From the NCBI RefSeq assembly GCF_020379485.1, contig NC_063450.1, positions 26,512,137-26,576,136 on the forward strand: a DNA stretch of 64,000 bases. Reading direction: 5' to 3'. The DNA comes from Brassica napus. Lineage: Eukaryota > Streptophyta > Magnoliopsida > Brassicales > Brassicaceae. The translations under genes were made by a program, and so were the position numbers. Of this stretch, positions 35,279 through 46,324 are shown piece after piece (position 1 is the first letter of the stretch; the number at the start of each line of letters is the position of its first letter). The notes beneath the pieces were generated by a model. The model was not told the origin of the DNA. It did no database searches and was given only the letters and a program-made list of their open reading frames with translations.

Positions 35279-36791
35279 TGCATTTTAGTATTTGATTTGC
35301 TTCGTAGAGTAACAGATATCAGGATTTTTCGGTTCAAATCAAAACGGATAACGAATCCAATCAAAATTTATGAATAATTTGTCCAGCTCTATTTGTAAAC
35401 AGTAAAAATAACGTAAAAAAACCATGCATGTGAGTTTTATATTAAAAAACGTAAAGTAGTGTGAACATATTTATGTAGAGTTTGGCTGAGAAGCTCTGTA
35501 CATGTGACATGTGTTCATTTTAGTGTGAACGCATTTATTACAATGCTTCTACACGTGACATGTGTGCAGTTTAGTGTGAATGCATTTATTACAATGCTTC
35601 TCGTTTATATATATATCACCGGATCATTGCATTGCATGAATCTGTTGTTTAATAATTATATCGTCCTATTAATAAACTTTGTTTGTTCGTGATTTCTATC
35701 AGTCTTTCAGCAATTGTAATTCACGTGTTGCATTTTCTAATTCAGTTAGATTTGAATTGTTCATTGAAATCAGTTATTTTTAAGAAAATGGATATACTAA
35801 ATTTTTCAGCAGCTGAAAAAAAAAATATTTACTTGATAAATACAATAAACACACACACTAGTATTATATCAATACATAATAAAATAAAATAAACAAAAAC
35901 AACATATATTTTATAGAGAATACACAAATTTAAGAAAATGTGTAATTCATAGTTCGAATCAGGTAGTGCAATCGGCAGGTCTCATAAAGCAATAAGCGTT
36001 CATAATAATACCGCCGTCAGAAGGAACCGCATACTGCATTTTAGTATTTGATTTGCTTCGTAGAGTAACAGATATCAGGATTTTTCGGTTCAAATCAAAA
36101 CGGATAACGAATCCAATCAAAATTTATGAATAATTTGTCCAGCTCTATTTGTAAACAGTAAAAATAACGTAAAAAAACCATGCATGTGAGTTTTATATTA
36201 AAAAACGTAAAGTAGTGTGAACATATTTATGTAGAGTTTGGCTGAGAAGCTCTGTACATGTGACATGTGTTCATTTTAGTGTGAACGCACTTATTACAAT
36301 GCTTCTACACGTGACATGTGTGCAGTTTAGTGTGAATTCATTTATTACAATGCTTCTCGTTTATATATATATCACCGGATCATTGCATTGCATGAATCTG
36401 TTGTTTAATAATTATATCGTCCTATTAATAAACTTTGTTTGTTCGTGATTTCTATCAGTCTTTCAGCAATTGTAATTCACGTGTTGCATTTTCTAATTCA
36501 GTTAGATTTGAATTGTTCATTGAAATCAGTTATTTTTAAGAAAATGGATATACTAAATTTTTTAGCAGCTGAAAAAAAAAATATTTACTTGATAAATACA
36601 ATAAACACACACACTAGTATTATATCAATACATAATAAAATAAAATAAACAAAAACAACATATATTTTATAGAGAATACACAAATTTAAGAAAATGTGTA
36701 ATTCATAGTTCGAATCAGGTAGTGCAATCGGCAGGTCTCATAAAGCAATAAGCGTTCATAATAATACCGCCGTCAGAAGGAACCGCATACT
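35279..36791. repeat. 757-bp direct tandem repeat, two units, copy 2
   Basis: Units 35279-36034 and 36035-36791, the equivalents of the pair at 13733-15246. The tandem event therefore predates the segmental duplication. Small differences among the four units (for example TGATAAGCTC at 13942 against TGAGAAGCTC in the other three) can be used to order mutations. Confidence 0.9.
35959..36034 (-). pseudogene. Truncated 3' end of cysteine-rich peptide gene, copy 2
   Basis: Second copy of the fragment at 14413-14488: the last 25 codons and stop only. Confidence 0.8.
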
Positions 36792-37017
36792 CTGGATGGA
36801 TGTTTTCTTGTTGATGGATGTTTTCTTGTTGATTGCAAAACTCCTCGCAAACTTGTTCACAGGTGGTTAAATCAGGATTTTTCATTACATTCATGCACTG
36901 ATTTGAAATGCAATATTTTCTGCACATTACATCGTGTGAATGAGAAATGTGTGCAGAAAACACTATCATAATCATATCTATGATCATGAAAACGCTTGAT
37001 TTTTTCTGAATCCCCAT
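36715..37017 (-). CDS. Secreted thionin-like cysteine-rich peptide, copy 2
   Basis: Encodes the same 100-residue precursor as the gene at 15170-15472: signal peptide (about residues 1-27), eight cysteines in the mature part, and the internal QQENIH repeat. The TATA box (37123-37133) and upstream region are also duplicated. Identical protein sequence suggests either recent origin or, less likely at this age, strong constraint. Confidence 0.75.
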   Translation of the reverse strand: MGIQKKSSVFMIIDMIMIVFSAHISHSHDVMCRKYCISNQCMNVMKNPDLTTCEQVCEEFCNQQENIHQQENIHPEYAVPSDGGIIMNAYCFMRPADCTT

Positions 37018-37532
37018 GACGTATGTATTTAATTATCACAAATGCTAAGAAGATATAGCAATTTCTTCTTTTTAAATCGTAAACAAGATAATTTGTTGAG
37101 TAATATTAGGTTAATGTAGGTGATTTATATAGTAATAATAACTATTTTAATAGTTGTTCTAAATCAGTTTATTAGGTCTGTTTAGTTTTGTAAAGTTTAG
37201 CTGTGATTTGTCTATTATGAAACAATGGTTAATCGTTTGTATTGCAAATTCTAGCTTGCATATACATCCATAGATCATTTTGGTTTATTTTGTAACCACT
37301 TGTTTTTAGGCTAAAATATCATGGACTGCGATATACATATCACTAGACAATGTAGGAATGTGGAACATAAGATCAGAGTTGTGGGAAAAACAATACTTGA
37401 GACAACAATTCTACATGCGAATGTTTAAAAACACATCTCATCTTGTCTCAGAAGTATAGTTCCATATAATTTGATCCTTCTCATGCTTAATACAACTTAA
37501 AGAACATAAAAGTCACATCAATGTGTGTTTCA

Positions 37533-38273
37533 TCAAGAGCAAAACAATCTAGAAAACAAGTAACCATGACAACCTTGCACAACATCTAGCAAAGGAGATG
37601 TCTGACACGCTTCACTAGCTTCACGATCCTTCCATTTCTCTAAAACCGTTTCAGCCACAACTGCAATACGATGCTGCATCACCGAAGCACCCATCGGTCC
37701 CACTAAATTCAACCTGGTTGCAGCCGAGACGACATCTCTCAGCGTAACAAACAGGTACGCCCTCTGAGAAGTCTCGGCATCCATCCCGAGAAGGCCACAC
37801 ACAAGCCCGAAGATCGGAGCGTGGTGGAAACGCAGCTCCTTGGAGGAGCCCAAAGAGGCGTCTCTGATCATCTTCAGAGATGGGATCTCGGTGAAAACCG
37901 AAGCAGCGATTCGGAACAAGGCTGATCCTTGGGAGATCGATGCCTTTGAAGAGACTTGGTTGGTTAAGGTAGCGTCGAGTAAAAGATCGAGTCTTTGCCA
38001 TGTTTCTATGTCTGGAGATTTGAGGGAAGAGTAGACAAAAGGAAGCAACAAGCTAGCTGTGTTGTCCAAGACATGGATGATGTGGGTTTCGAGATCTGTC
38101 GGAGATGAAACTAACCGTGTCTGAACAGCTGCTTCGAGACCGAACGAATGAGCGAAGCCTCCGGTTGGTAAAATTGAATCGAGGAGTTGCCACTGGCTCC
38201 ACTGCGAACAAGAAGAGGATCTTGACGCAACGCTCTCGCTAATTGAATCTTCTCCGATTGGTTTTGCCATCAA
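37533..38273 (-). CDS. UREF: Urease accessory protein UreF, copy 2
   Basis: Identical 246-residue protein to 15988-16728, including the LPTGGFAHSFGLEAAVQ motif, with the same GA-rich leader and upstream spacer. UreF acts in a fixed complex with UreD and UreG, which are not in this window, so a second copy would alter only one subunit's dosage. Both copies look intact. Confidence 0.95.
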   Translation of the reverse strand: MMAKPIGEDSISESVASRSSSCSQWSQWQLLDSILPTGGFAHSFGLEAAVQTRLVSSPTDLETHIIHVLDNTASLLLPFVYSSLKSPDIETWQRLDLLLDATLTNQVSSKASISQGSALFRIAASVFTEIPSLKMIRDASLGSSKELRFHHAPIFGLVCGLLGMDAETSQRAYLFVTLRDVVSAATRLNLVGPMGASVMQHRIAVVAETVLEKWKDREASEACQTSPLLDVVQGCHGYLFSRLFCS

Positions 38274-38301
38274 TCGAACAGTTTCTTATCGAGAGTCTTC
38301 G

Positions 38302-38305
<4 letters not shown>

Positions 38306-38341
<36 letters not shown>
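38306..38341. repeat. (GA)18 microsatellite in the UREF 5' leader, copy 2
   Basis: Same length as the copy 1 repeat at 16761-16796. Confidence 0.9.
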
Positions 38342-38344
<3 letters not shown>

Positions 38345-38781
38345 CAGAGTCTGGACGGAGGGAGAGAACGACGACGACATCGGCGAGAAGACACTAAATT
38401 ATACTTACATTTAATTATTCTCTTTTATTCAGTACCATATTGGTTTACGGTTCAATTTCAAATCAAATGAAAACCATGTGGGAACCAACGGAATTGCCTC
38501 TAAACCGAACCACACGACTATTTTTTGTCAATCGATTCCCATCAATTTACCTTCAAATCTAGATGTTTTCTTATAAAAACAATTCATCATAGACATATTA
38601 GTAAATTTGGGTGATCCATAAGCGTAGACCTAGGCAGAATATCCAGATGCAAAGATCGATCAAATTTTGAGATAGCGAACCAAAATCAATTAATATATAT
38701 ATGTTTTAATAAGCGAAGATTCGCTACATTCGACCCGAATTAAAAATCGAATGAGAATTCAAAATAATCAAAATCTAAGTA
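38342..38781. other. UREF promoter and spacer, copy 2
   Basis: Repeats 16797-17236; nothing further recognised. Confidence 0.45.
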
Positions 38782-38968
38782 TTTTTTTTTGAATAACAAT
38801 AGCCCATTTCATTAAGAAGAAGAGAGTTCAGTACAGGTACAAGATAGAAGAGCAAGCCAACAAGGCCGCTTTTGCAAGAGCATCAACGACATCATTATGC
38901 TCACAGCGAATGAAAGTAAATGCAGAAAACGTAAAAGATAAAGATAGAGACTCGATATCGATGAGAAC
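38782..38968 (-). mobile_element. LINE-1 3' tail, copy 2
   Basis: Second copy of 17237-17423: nine-base poly-A tail (as T on the plus strand) and the end of the RNase H-like domain. This copy is followed by the gypsy element whose right edge at 49316 rejoins the LINE body, so this tail and 49317 onward are the two halves of the original LINE. Confidence 0.75.
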
Positions 38969-41778
38969 TGTAGCATCCCGGAACCTGAAAAGAACCGTCG
39001 GGATAGATTTTGGACAGGAGAACAAGCAAGCTGGTCGATTGGCTTAAGGTCAAGCATTCTAAGGTTGAACGGAAGGGTTAAATGGTCTGAAACTTGATAT
39101 AAGGGGTATGCCTTGCAAGGAAAACGTGGATGCCTTGATTCAGATCATAAAAAAATGATTGTGAACAATATATGACGAAGGAATGATCAGAAATGATCAT
39201 TAATTGTATAGTTCGGGTCAGAAAATGCACCAAGGGACTTATACGGATAGAATGTGATGCGGTGAGGAAGCTGGACGGGCTGGAGTAGCTAATCTACCAG
39301 CTGAATCAGCTGAACACTCAGCTAATCCAGCTAAACATTAGCTGCATACTCACTGATCAGCTCACACTAGCTGAACTACTAGCTGAGCTAGCTGGGCGAG
39401 CTAGCGGTTAGCTCTAACTTAGCTGACCTAGTTGGTTGGCTACTGACCTAGCTGGGTGGTCTGACACTGTAGGTGGACACTGAGACAGGTCAGGGGCGGA
39501 TGGTAACTGCCAGGCCCAAGGGGTGCGATCTGAACCATTGATTTAATCAATGGCCAGAATTGATACCGAAAGGATGCAATGGTTAGAAAAGTAACCACCA
39601 TTTCTCCTATAAAAGGAGGATAGTTTCGTGGCTTTCCAGGCACGCCAGGGCTTCCTACTACATCCTGAAACACAAAGAAAAACAGAGAAAAGACAGAGAG
39701 TTGGTCGGATTCAACATCCAAGACCAAGAGTGGTTTGAAGGCCATAAAGGAACAGTTTTGGGAGAGATCAAAGGGGAAGTTATGAACGACCCTTTGATAG
39801 TTTTTGATTCATGTTGACATCACCCAAAGCATCCTCCAGGGCCTGAGAACACACGCAATTAGTCAGGGAAGAAGTGGGATGGCCGGATTCCACTTCCTAA
39901 GGCCAAGATAGCCTTAAGGGGAGAGGTGCGTGGGAAGGTAGTTTCATGGGAGATGGTAACGACCATGTGATGGTGTTTGATCATGGATGATCACGTCTTA
40001 GGCTTCCTCTATGTCTTGGGAACACACACAAATATCCAGGAGAGAAGAGAGAAGGCCGGACTCCACTCTCAATGGCATGGATATCCTTGAAGGCGGATGC
40101 AGTGCAAAAATCGGTTTCATGGGAGTTCAAGGGAAGAGATGAGCGACCCTTGTATGGATCTTATCATTACTGGAAGTATATGATAAGGTCTGGATAAAGG
40201 CATGGCTTGGAGGATCATGGCCGTTCATGATAAAGAAGGCAGATGATCTAGTCAGATCATGTATAAGGTAACTGATTTTATAATTACTTTTCAGTTCATG
40301 TTTCTGTCTCTTGTGGTGCGGTTAAGGCTAAGTATGGCATGCCCCTTGAAGACCATATGTTGTGATGTAAACTAAGGATCCAGGACCCTGAGAGAAGGGC
40401 GGATCTTAGTTGATCTAACTCATCTGTGTGGGATGGAAGTTAGAGGCCACTCATTGGATAGTTATCATGGTGTGTGGTTGTTCTGATCATGGTGTGAATC
40501 AATGATCCGACTCATGGAGGAGACACATGGGGGTCCTAGTACATGAGAAACCATGTGGAGTGCAAGGTCCAATTCGTTTGGAACCAGCAGCAAGCCGTGG
40601 AGGTGAGTAAGGCCAGTACTAAGTGGCATGGACCACAAGTATGGGGCCGAGTGTGTTTATCCAAGGAAGGCCGTGTGTTATCTGGTCTTGGGCAAGGATG
40701 GACGACCTGATCCATAGGTGATGGATCAAGGTGTCTGATCTGTTTGATCAAAGGATGCACCGGTAGTGAGAGCAAGATTGATCGGGTTCATTGGGACATG
40801 GTTCCATGGCCGATTAGTTAAGTGTGAAGACTCATCAGTTCAGAGTCATGTGGGGTGGTTGGTTGATTGACTTAAGATCTGATGGGAATTATTAGTACAT
40901 AAGAGGACTTGGGTTCAGGGGAGCATACGCTTAAGACATGGAGGCACTGAACTAAGGCCTTGGGCCGGTTCAGGAATGAAGTCATTGGCTTAGTCGGACT
41001 GTTCATGATCAGGATCCATTTTATTCGGGTCGATTCATTGGATTCTGATTATGAGAATCTCTTAGTTGGGATTTATCATAAGTTTTCATGAATTTTAATT
41101 AATTTTTGGAGCATGTTTGCTTGAGGTCGTTTTTGTAGCCGAAGACTTCCCAAAGGTGCTTGGTCTGTGGGGATGTTTGGCTGAATGACTAAGTACCAAA
41201 GGGAAGAGTTTATGCAGGTATAAGAGAGATGTACGAGTAGACAGGGAGCTGGTCGAAGCTACCTCGCAGCTCTATTAGCTGGAAGAGAGTAGATGGAACC
41301 TCAAGTGAAGTGGTTCAGCTCAGCTAACTGGATGAGTTAGCTAAACAGCTAAGTTAGCTGGGACAATGAGCTAACAAGCTCCGTGGATGTGGCAAAGGTA
41401 TGATCTAGCAATGTTGCATAGATCTAGATAGAATGGTTGGGGAATGGAACCTCGGGTTTGTATGACTTGATTTGGGTTCAGGATCAACCTTGGAGCTAGA
41501 TGGTAGTTGAGTATACTAACCATTAGCTGAGGTGATTCGACCAGACAAGTATTATATTGGTTTAGACCAATAGTTAAGTAGATATTATTCCGCTGTGCAT
41601 AAATTGAAATGATCTGAGCTAAGGAATGACTAAGGTAGTCTTAAGCTAAGGTCTAGTTAGCCTCGCCTTATGGGCGACATTGTAATAAAGTGCAGAATTT
41701 TGAGAGGTTCGGTCAGTGTATGGACCAAACGACGTGAGGTATCGACCGTGGCTTAGGCAGCCAGGTCGGGGCCTTACA
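38969..41778 (+). repeat. Gypsy 5' LTR, copy 2
   Basis: 2810 bases, nearly identical to 17424-20234. Few differences are visible (for example GGATCCATTTTATT at about 41012 against GGATCCATATGATT). Confidence 0.85.
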
Positions 41779-42910
41779 AGTTGGTATCATAGCATGCTTG
41801 ATCCTGTTAAGGACAGTGCTCAAAGATGTTGAGTTCCAAACCGAAATTATTTCTGAACACTGAGATGACTTGGAACCTTAGCTGTGGTGAGCCAAGTGAG
41901 AGTTGAGGTAAGATTAGGTTTCATGCTTGTGAACGAGGAATTTCCCAGATGAGCCGGCTTAGCCAAGATGCACTCTCCAAGGGCAAGACCCTGAAAACAG
42001 GAAGGTTAGTTTATCTAGTCATTTGGAAGTAATAGACGGATTGGACGATGGACGCTATGCAAGATCTTTGTATGGATGATCTGGACCGGGGAAGTAACAT
42101 GGACCAAGGAATGGCTTAGGTTGAAAGAAACGTGCAGCACTCTCTTGGAGGTTAGTGTTATCACTTGGTGGCCGTTCAAGTAACAAGTCAGCATGAGGCG
42201 GTTTTCTAGTATGGACTAAGATCGCAATACCATGCTGGTACAGAGGCTTGTGATCGGAAGGATGATCCAGTAATTGGTGTAAATCATAATTCCTTAGTGT
42301 CCGGGAAGGACTTAAGGAAAACAGAACAATCTGTTAACTCATAGTATGTGAGCAGCCTAAAGATTGGAACTGTTTGCTAGGACTTGGCTGGTGCATCGAG
42401 TGGCTTGGAGATGGTTGTATCTACTAAGACTTGAGTACGCAGTATGTTTCTAGGGACTGAATTTGATCTATTTATGGACTAAGATCCGAAATAGAATAAA
42501 GTCTAGAGTAGACGACATTCAAAAAAAAGACATAGACTTGGTGGACACTAGAGCCGCAACCTAGAGAGTTCGGCCAGTGACACAAGGTTTGTCTTTGGAT
42601 ATGATTACAAGTAACACTGGTATGTGTGCTTAATGGGCCTAGACTGTGGTTAGAGTAGCCAAGTAAAGGTGCCATAAGCAAAAACCAGAATGGACTACTT
42701 GATAGGATTTTTGTTAAGTCCCTATCAAGTGGGGGAGACTTGAGACATGTTGGGACATGTTGATAAAAATCAGACGTTTAGGTTGGGAGAAACCAAACGA
42801 TGCATCTCATGATTTAAGAATCTCTAAGTTTGGTGGAAAAACTTAGTCAGGTAACAAGGTCTAAACCACAACAGAATTCGAGGACGAATTCATCCTAAGT
42901 GGGGGAGACT
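41779..42910 (+). other. Gypsy interior, deleted, copy 2
   Basis: Starts with the initiator tRNA-Met-type primer site and ends with AAGTGGGGGAGACT at the 3' LTR. Relative to copy 1, about 1.2 kb is missing at 42180. The next ~240 bases are unusually diverged, with many small deletions, before near-identity returns at about 42430. Confidence 0.75.
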
Positions 42911-43322
42911 TGTAGCATCCCGAAACCTGGAAAGGACCGTCGGTATAGACTTTGGACAGGAGAACAAGCAAGCTGGTCGATTAGCTTAAGGTCAAGCTTT
43001 CCAAGGTTGAACGGAAGGGTTAAATGGTCTGAAACTTGATATAAGGGCTAGGCCTTGCAAGGAAAACGGGGATGCCTTGATTCAGATCATAAGAAATGAT
43101 TGTGAACAAGGTATGATGAAGGAATGATCAGAAATGATCATTAATTGTATAGTTCGTGTCAGAAAATGCACTAAGGGACTTATACGGATACAATGTGACG
43201 TGGTGAGGAAGCTGGACGAGCTGGAGTAGCTAATCTATTAGCTGAACCAGCTGAACACTCAGCTAAACCAGCTAAACACTAGCTGCACACTCACTGATCA
43301 GCTCACACTAGCTGCACACTGA

Positions 43323-45430
43323 TGTGTTGTGATTTTGCATAGTTTTAGCTTTGTTATTTCATATATATTCATGCATTAACCTTACATTTATTTGCATTTA
43401 GAGTCTATTGCATGTACATTTGCATCTTGTAGGTGTTGGATGAATTGTTTGGAGTTTTGGAGGTGATTAGAGCACAAAAGGAGCTTTCGAGGAGTCTTGA
43501 ACCGAACGTGTGAAAGACAAGCATTGATGAAGGTCTTAAAGATATCTTTTGAAACTTGTCTTTTGGGAAGACATGGTAAATTGAGTTAGTTTTACAATGG
43601 AGGTGGTTTCAAGTCGTTTGGAGCTGTATTGAGGGATTTATGATCAAAATACTACACACATATCAGTATGACATTCCTATCGGCCACCCTAGCAACATCA
43701 ACAATAGCCTTCGAATTTTAAGCCTTTAGACTCATTTTTATTCACTTAAAACCTATAAAACTCATTACTATTCATTATTCTTCTTATTTTTGGTATTCTA
43801 AAGGTGTGTGCAACATGGAGAAAGTGGAGAAAACTTTAATGAGTGAATTTTATCTCTTTAAAGCTTGCAACATGGGGGATGGGTTGTCTATCATGAGTTT
43901 GGTGGCTCTTTTGGCCTAACTTTCTCTACCTTTTCTGAAGAGGCAAGACTACTTTGGCCATATGAAGGGGCAAAAGGTGTTCTATAATGGAAGAAAGTGG
44001 AGAATAACTTTTATGAGTGTGTTTTATGCTTTATGCTTTCACATGATGGATGTGTTGTCATCCTCCTTTACTTAGGCTATAAAAGAGACTGCAAGGGGAA
44101 GGAGGAAGACACACAATACACAGAGTACAATACAACAAAGAGTAGAGAGTGAAAGTTTTATAGTTTCATATTTTGTATTTTGAGAGTTTGAGAGAAAACA
44201 TTTGTTCTTGAGCTGTTCTTCATTGTTCATCATCTATTCTTGAGTTTTAATTTCGTTTTGCTTGTTTAATCCTTGTTTATCTTTATTCTCTGTTGTATCT
44301 ACTTGAATATGCTTCAATTTATTATGAGATTAAGTGTTTTCATGGAGATTAGTGAGTAGTTTCCTTAAGAATTCATGGGTTAGGGAGATTAGAGTAATTT
44401 AGTGAAGATCTATGGTGTTATTGTATTAGATCCTTGTATGAACTTGCTTGTTGAGTATTTTTAATGCTTGTTTAGTCTTGATCACTCTAAACCTGATTTC
44501 TAAACACTTCTCATCAGACATGATTAGATGAAGTGTTTGAATCAACTCAACTAAGCTCTAGTGAGATTAGCCAAGGACACTTGATGTTAAAATTGCTAGA
44601 TAGTTATTAAACTTGAACTTAAAGATTGCTTGATTGAATTAAGCCAAAGACATTTGATGTTTAATGATTTCTAAGCAAATGGACATTTACCTAGACATAG
44701 GACTTGTCTAAAATTGTGTTTAGACTTAAGAGATTACTTTGATTGAAAGCTTGTCACCTAGATTGGATCTTAGTTACTTGAAGTCAATTCCCAATACCCA
44801 TGGATTCACTTGTCTAAATTGATTAAAACCTTGTTGTATTGCTCTGTTTGCTATTGTTACTTGTCACACACTCACCACTATTGAATCTGCTTAGCTTAAG
44901 AAATGACTTGTACTCTCACTGATTCACATCACTAGGACTGATTTGACATTCACCCCACTATACTACAACATTTGCAATAGGCAGAAAAACCTATTATCAA
45001 ATTAGCGCCGTTGCCAATCCTAGTCTGATTGTGACATTGAGTTTGAGTCTTTGCTTGAGACTGAGTTTTATTTTGTTTTAAAGTTACTAATTCTACTTCT
45101 TCATCTACTTGTGATCGTAGGTGCATGAACCTAAGAAGCAGAGGCACTACACATCTTACTCCCTTGACAGATATCAAAACACTTGAAAGAGAGAACATGA
45201 GAAGGTTAAGACAAGAAGAGCAAGAGGCTCAGATACAAAGATCAGAACCTATGATGGAACCAGTTCCAGAACAACCTCAAGCTGAAGAGGGCAATGGTCA
45301 AGGAGCTGCCAACCTTCAACCTAGACAACCACAACGCCAAGCTAGGGCCATCGGTACGTAAGATCAACCTAACATAAATGGGAATAGGTTGGGCATTAGG
45401 GCACCGCCAGTTGCCAACAACAATATTCAC
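43323..45430 (+). mobile_element. Athila/Tat-type LTR with truncated gag, copy 2
   Basis: LTR 43323-44999, primer-binding-like ATTAGCGCCGTTGCC, leader, then the start of gag at 45125. The element stops at about 45430 with no pol and no second LTR, and the gypsy LTR resumes. Flanking gypsy LTR sequence of ~40 bases occurs on both sides, which is not a normal 5-bp target duplication. Confidence 0.8.
45125..45430 (+). pseudogene. N-terminal gag fragment of Athila/Tat-type element
   Basis: Begins MNLRSRGTTHLTPL, continues through a charged, glutamine-rich stretch and reaches ARAIGT followed by a stop at 45359-45361. Frame continues beyond with DQPNINGNRLGIRAPPVANN, the conserved start of the gag domain in Brassicaceae elements; the stop replaces what is normally an aromatic residue. 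The coding sequence is then cut off at about 45425. In copy 1 this region is absent because of the duplication breakpoint. Confidence 0.8.
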
Positions 45431-46324
45431 TCACACTAGCTGCACACTCACTGATCAGTTCACACTAGCTGAACTACTAGCTGAGCTAGCTGGGCGAGCT
45501 GGCGGTTAGCTCAACTTAGCTGACCTGGTTGGTTGGCTACTGACCTAGCTGGGTGGTCTGACACTGTAGGTGGACACTGAGACAGGTCAGGGGCGGATGG
45601 TAACTGCCAGGTCCAAGGGGTGCAATCTGAACCATTGATTTAATCAATGGCCATAATTGATACCGAAAGGATGCAATAGTTAGAAAAGTAACCACCTTTC
45701 TCCTATAAAAAGAGGATAGTTCTGTGGCCTTGCAGGCACGCCAGGGCTTCCTCCTACACCCTGAAACGAAAATAAAAACAGAGAAAAGACAGAGAGTTGG
45801 TCGGATTCAACATCAAAGACCAGGAGTGGTTTGAAGGCCATAAAGGGGCAGTTTTGGGAGAGATCAAAGGGGAAGTTATGAACGACCATTTGATGGGTTT
45901 TGATTCATGTTGACATCACCCAAAGCATCCTCCAGGGCCTGAGAACACACGCAATTAGTCAGGGAAGAATTGGGATGGCCGGATTCCACTTCCTAAGGCC
46001 AAGATAGCCTTAAGGGGAGAGGTGCGTGGGAAGGCAGTTTCATGGGAGATGGGAACAACCATGTGATGTTGTTTGATCATGGATGATCACGTCCTAGGCT
46101 TCCTCTATGTCTTGGAAACATACGCAAATATCCAGGAGAGAAGAGAGAAGGCCGGACTCCACTCTCAATGGCATGGACAGCCTTGAAGGCGGATGCAGTG
46201 CAGAAATCGGTTTCATGGGAGTTCAAGGGAAGAGATGAGCGACCCTTGTATGGATCTTATCATTACTGGAAGTATATGATAAGGGCTTGATAAAGGCGTG
46301 GCTTGGAGGATCATGGTCGTTCAT
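45431..46324 (+). repeat. Gypsy 3' LTR, middle piece
   Basis: Matches about 17790-18682 of the 5' LTR, including the AGCT-rich block and the TATA region (here CTCCTATAAAAAGAGG). Ends at TTCAT, the target duplication of the solo LTR. Confidence 0.8.

Larger units (their letters stand above)
25070..45047. repeat. Tandem segmental duplication, copy 2
   Basis: Begins at the CATGTTA shared with 3526 and stays nearly identical to copy 1. Known differences are scattered single bases, homopolymer lengths, a ~1.2 kb deletion inside the gypsy interior (at 42180) and a short strongly diverged patch beside it. The homology ends at 45046-45047, the equivalent of the copy 1 breakpoint in the Athila leader; copy 2 continues into gag, so it keeps the original right flank. 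Confidence 0.95.
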
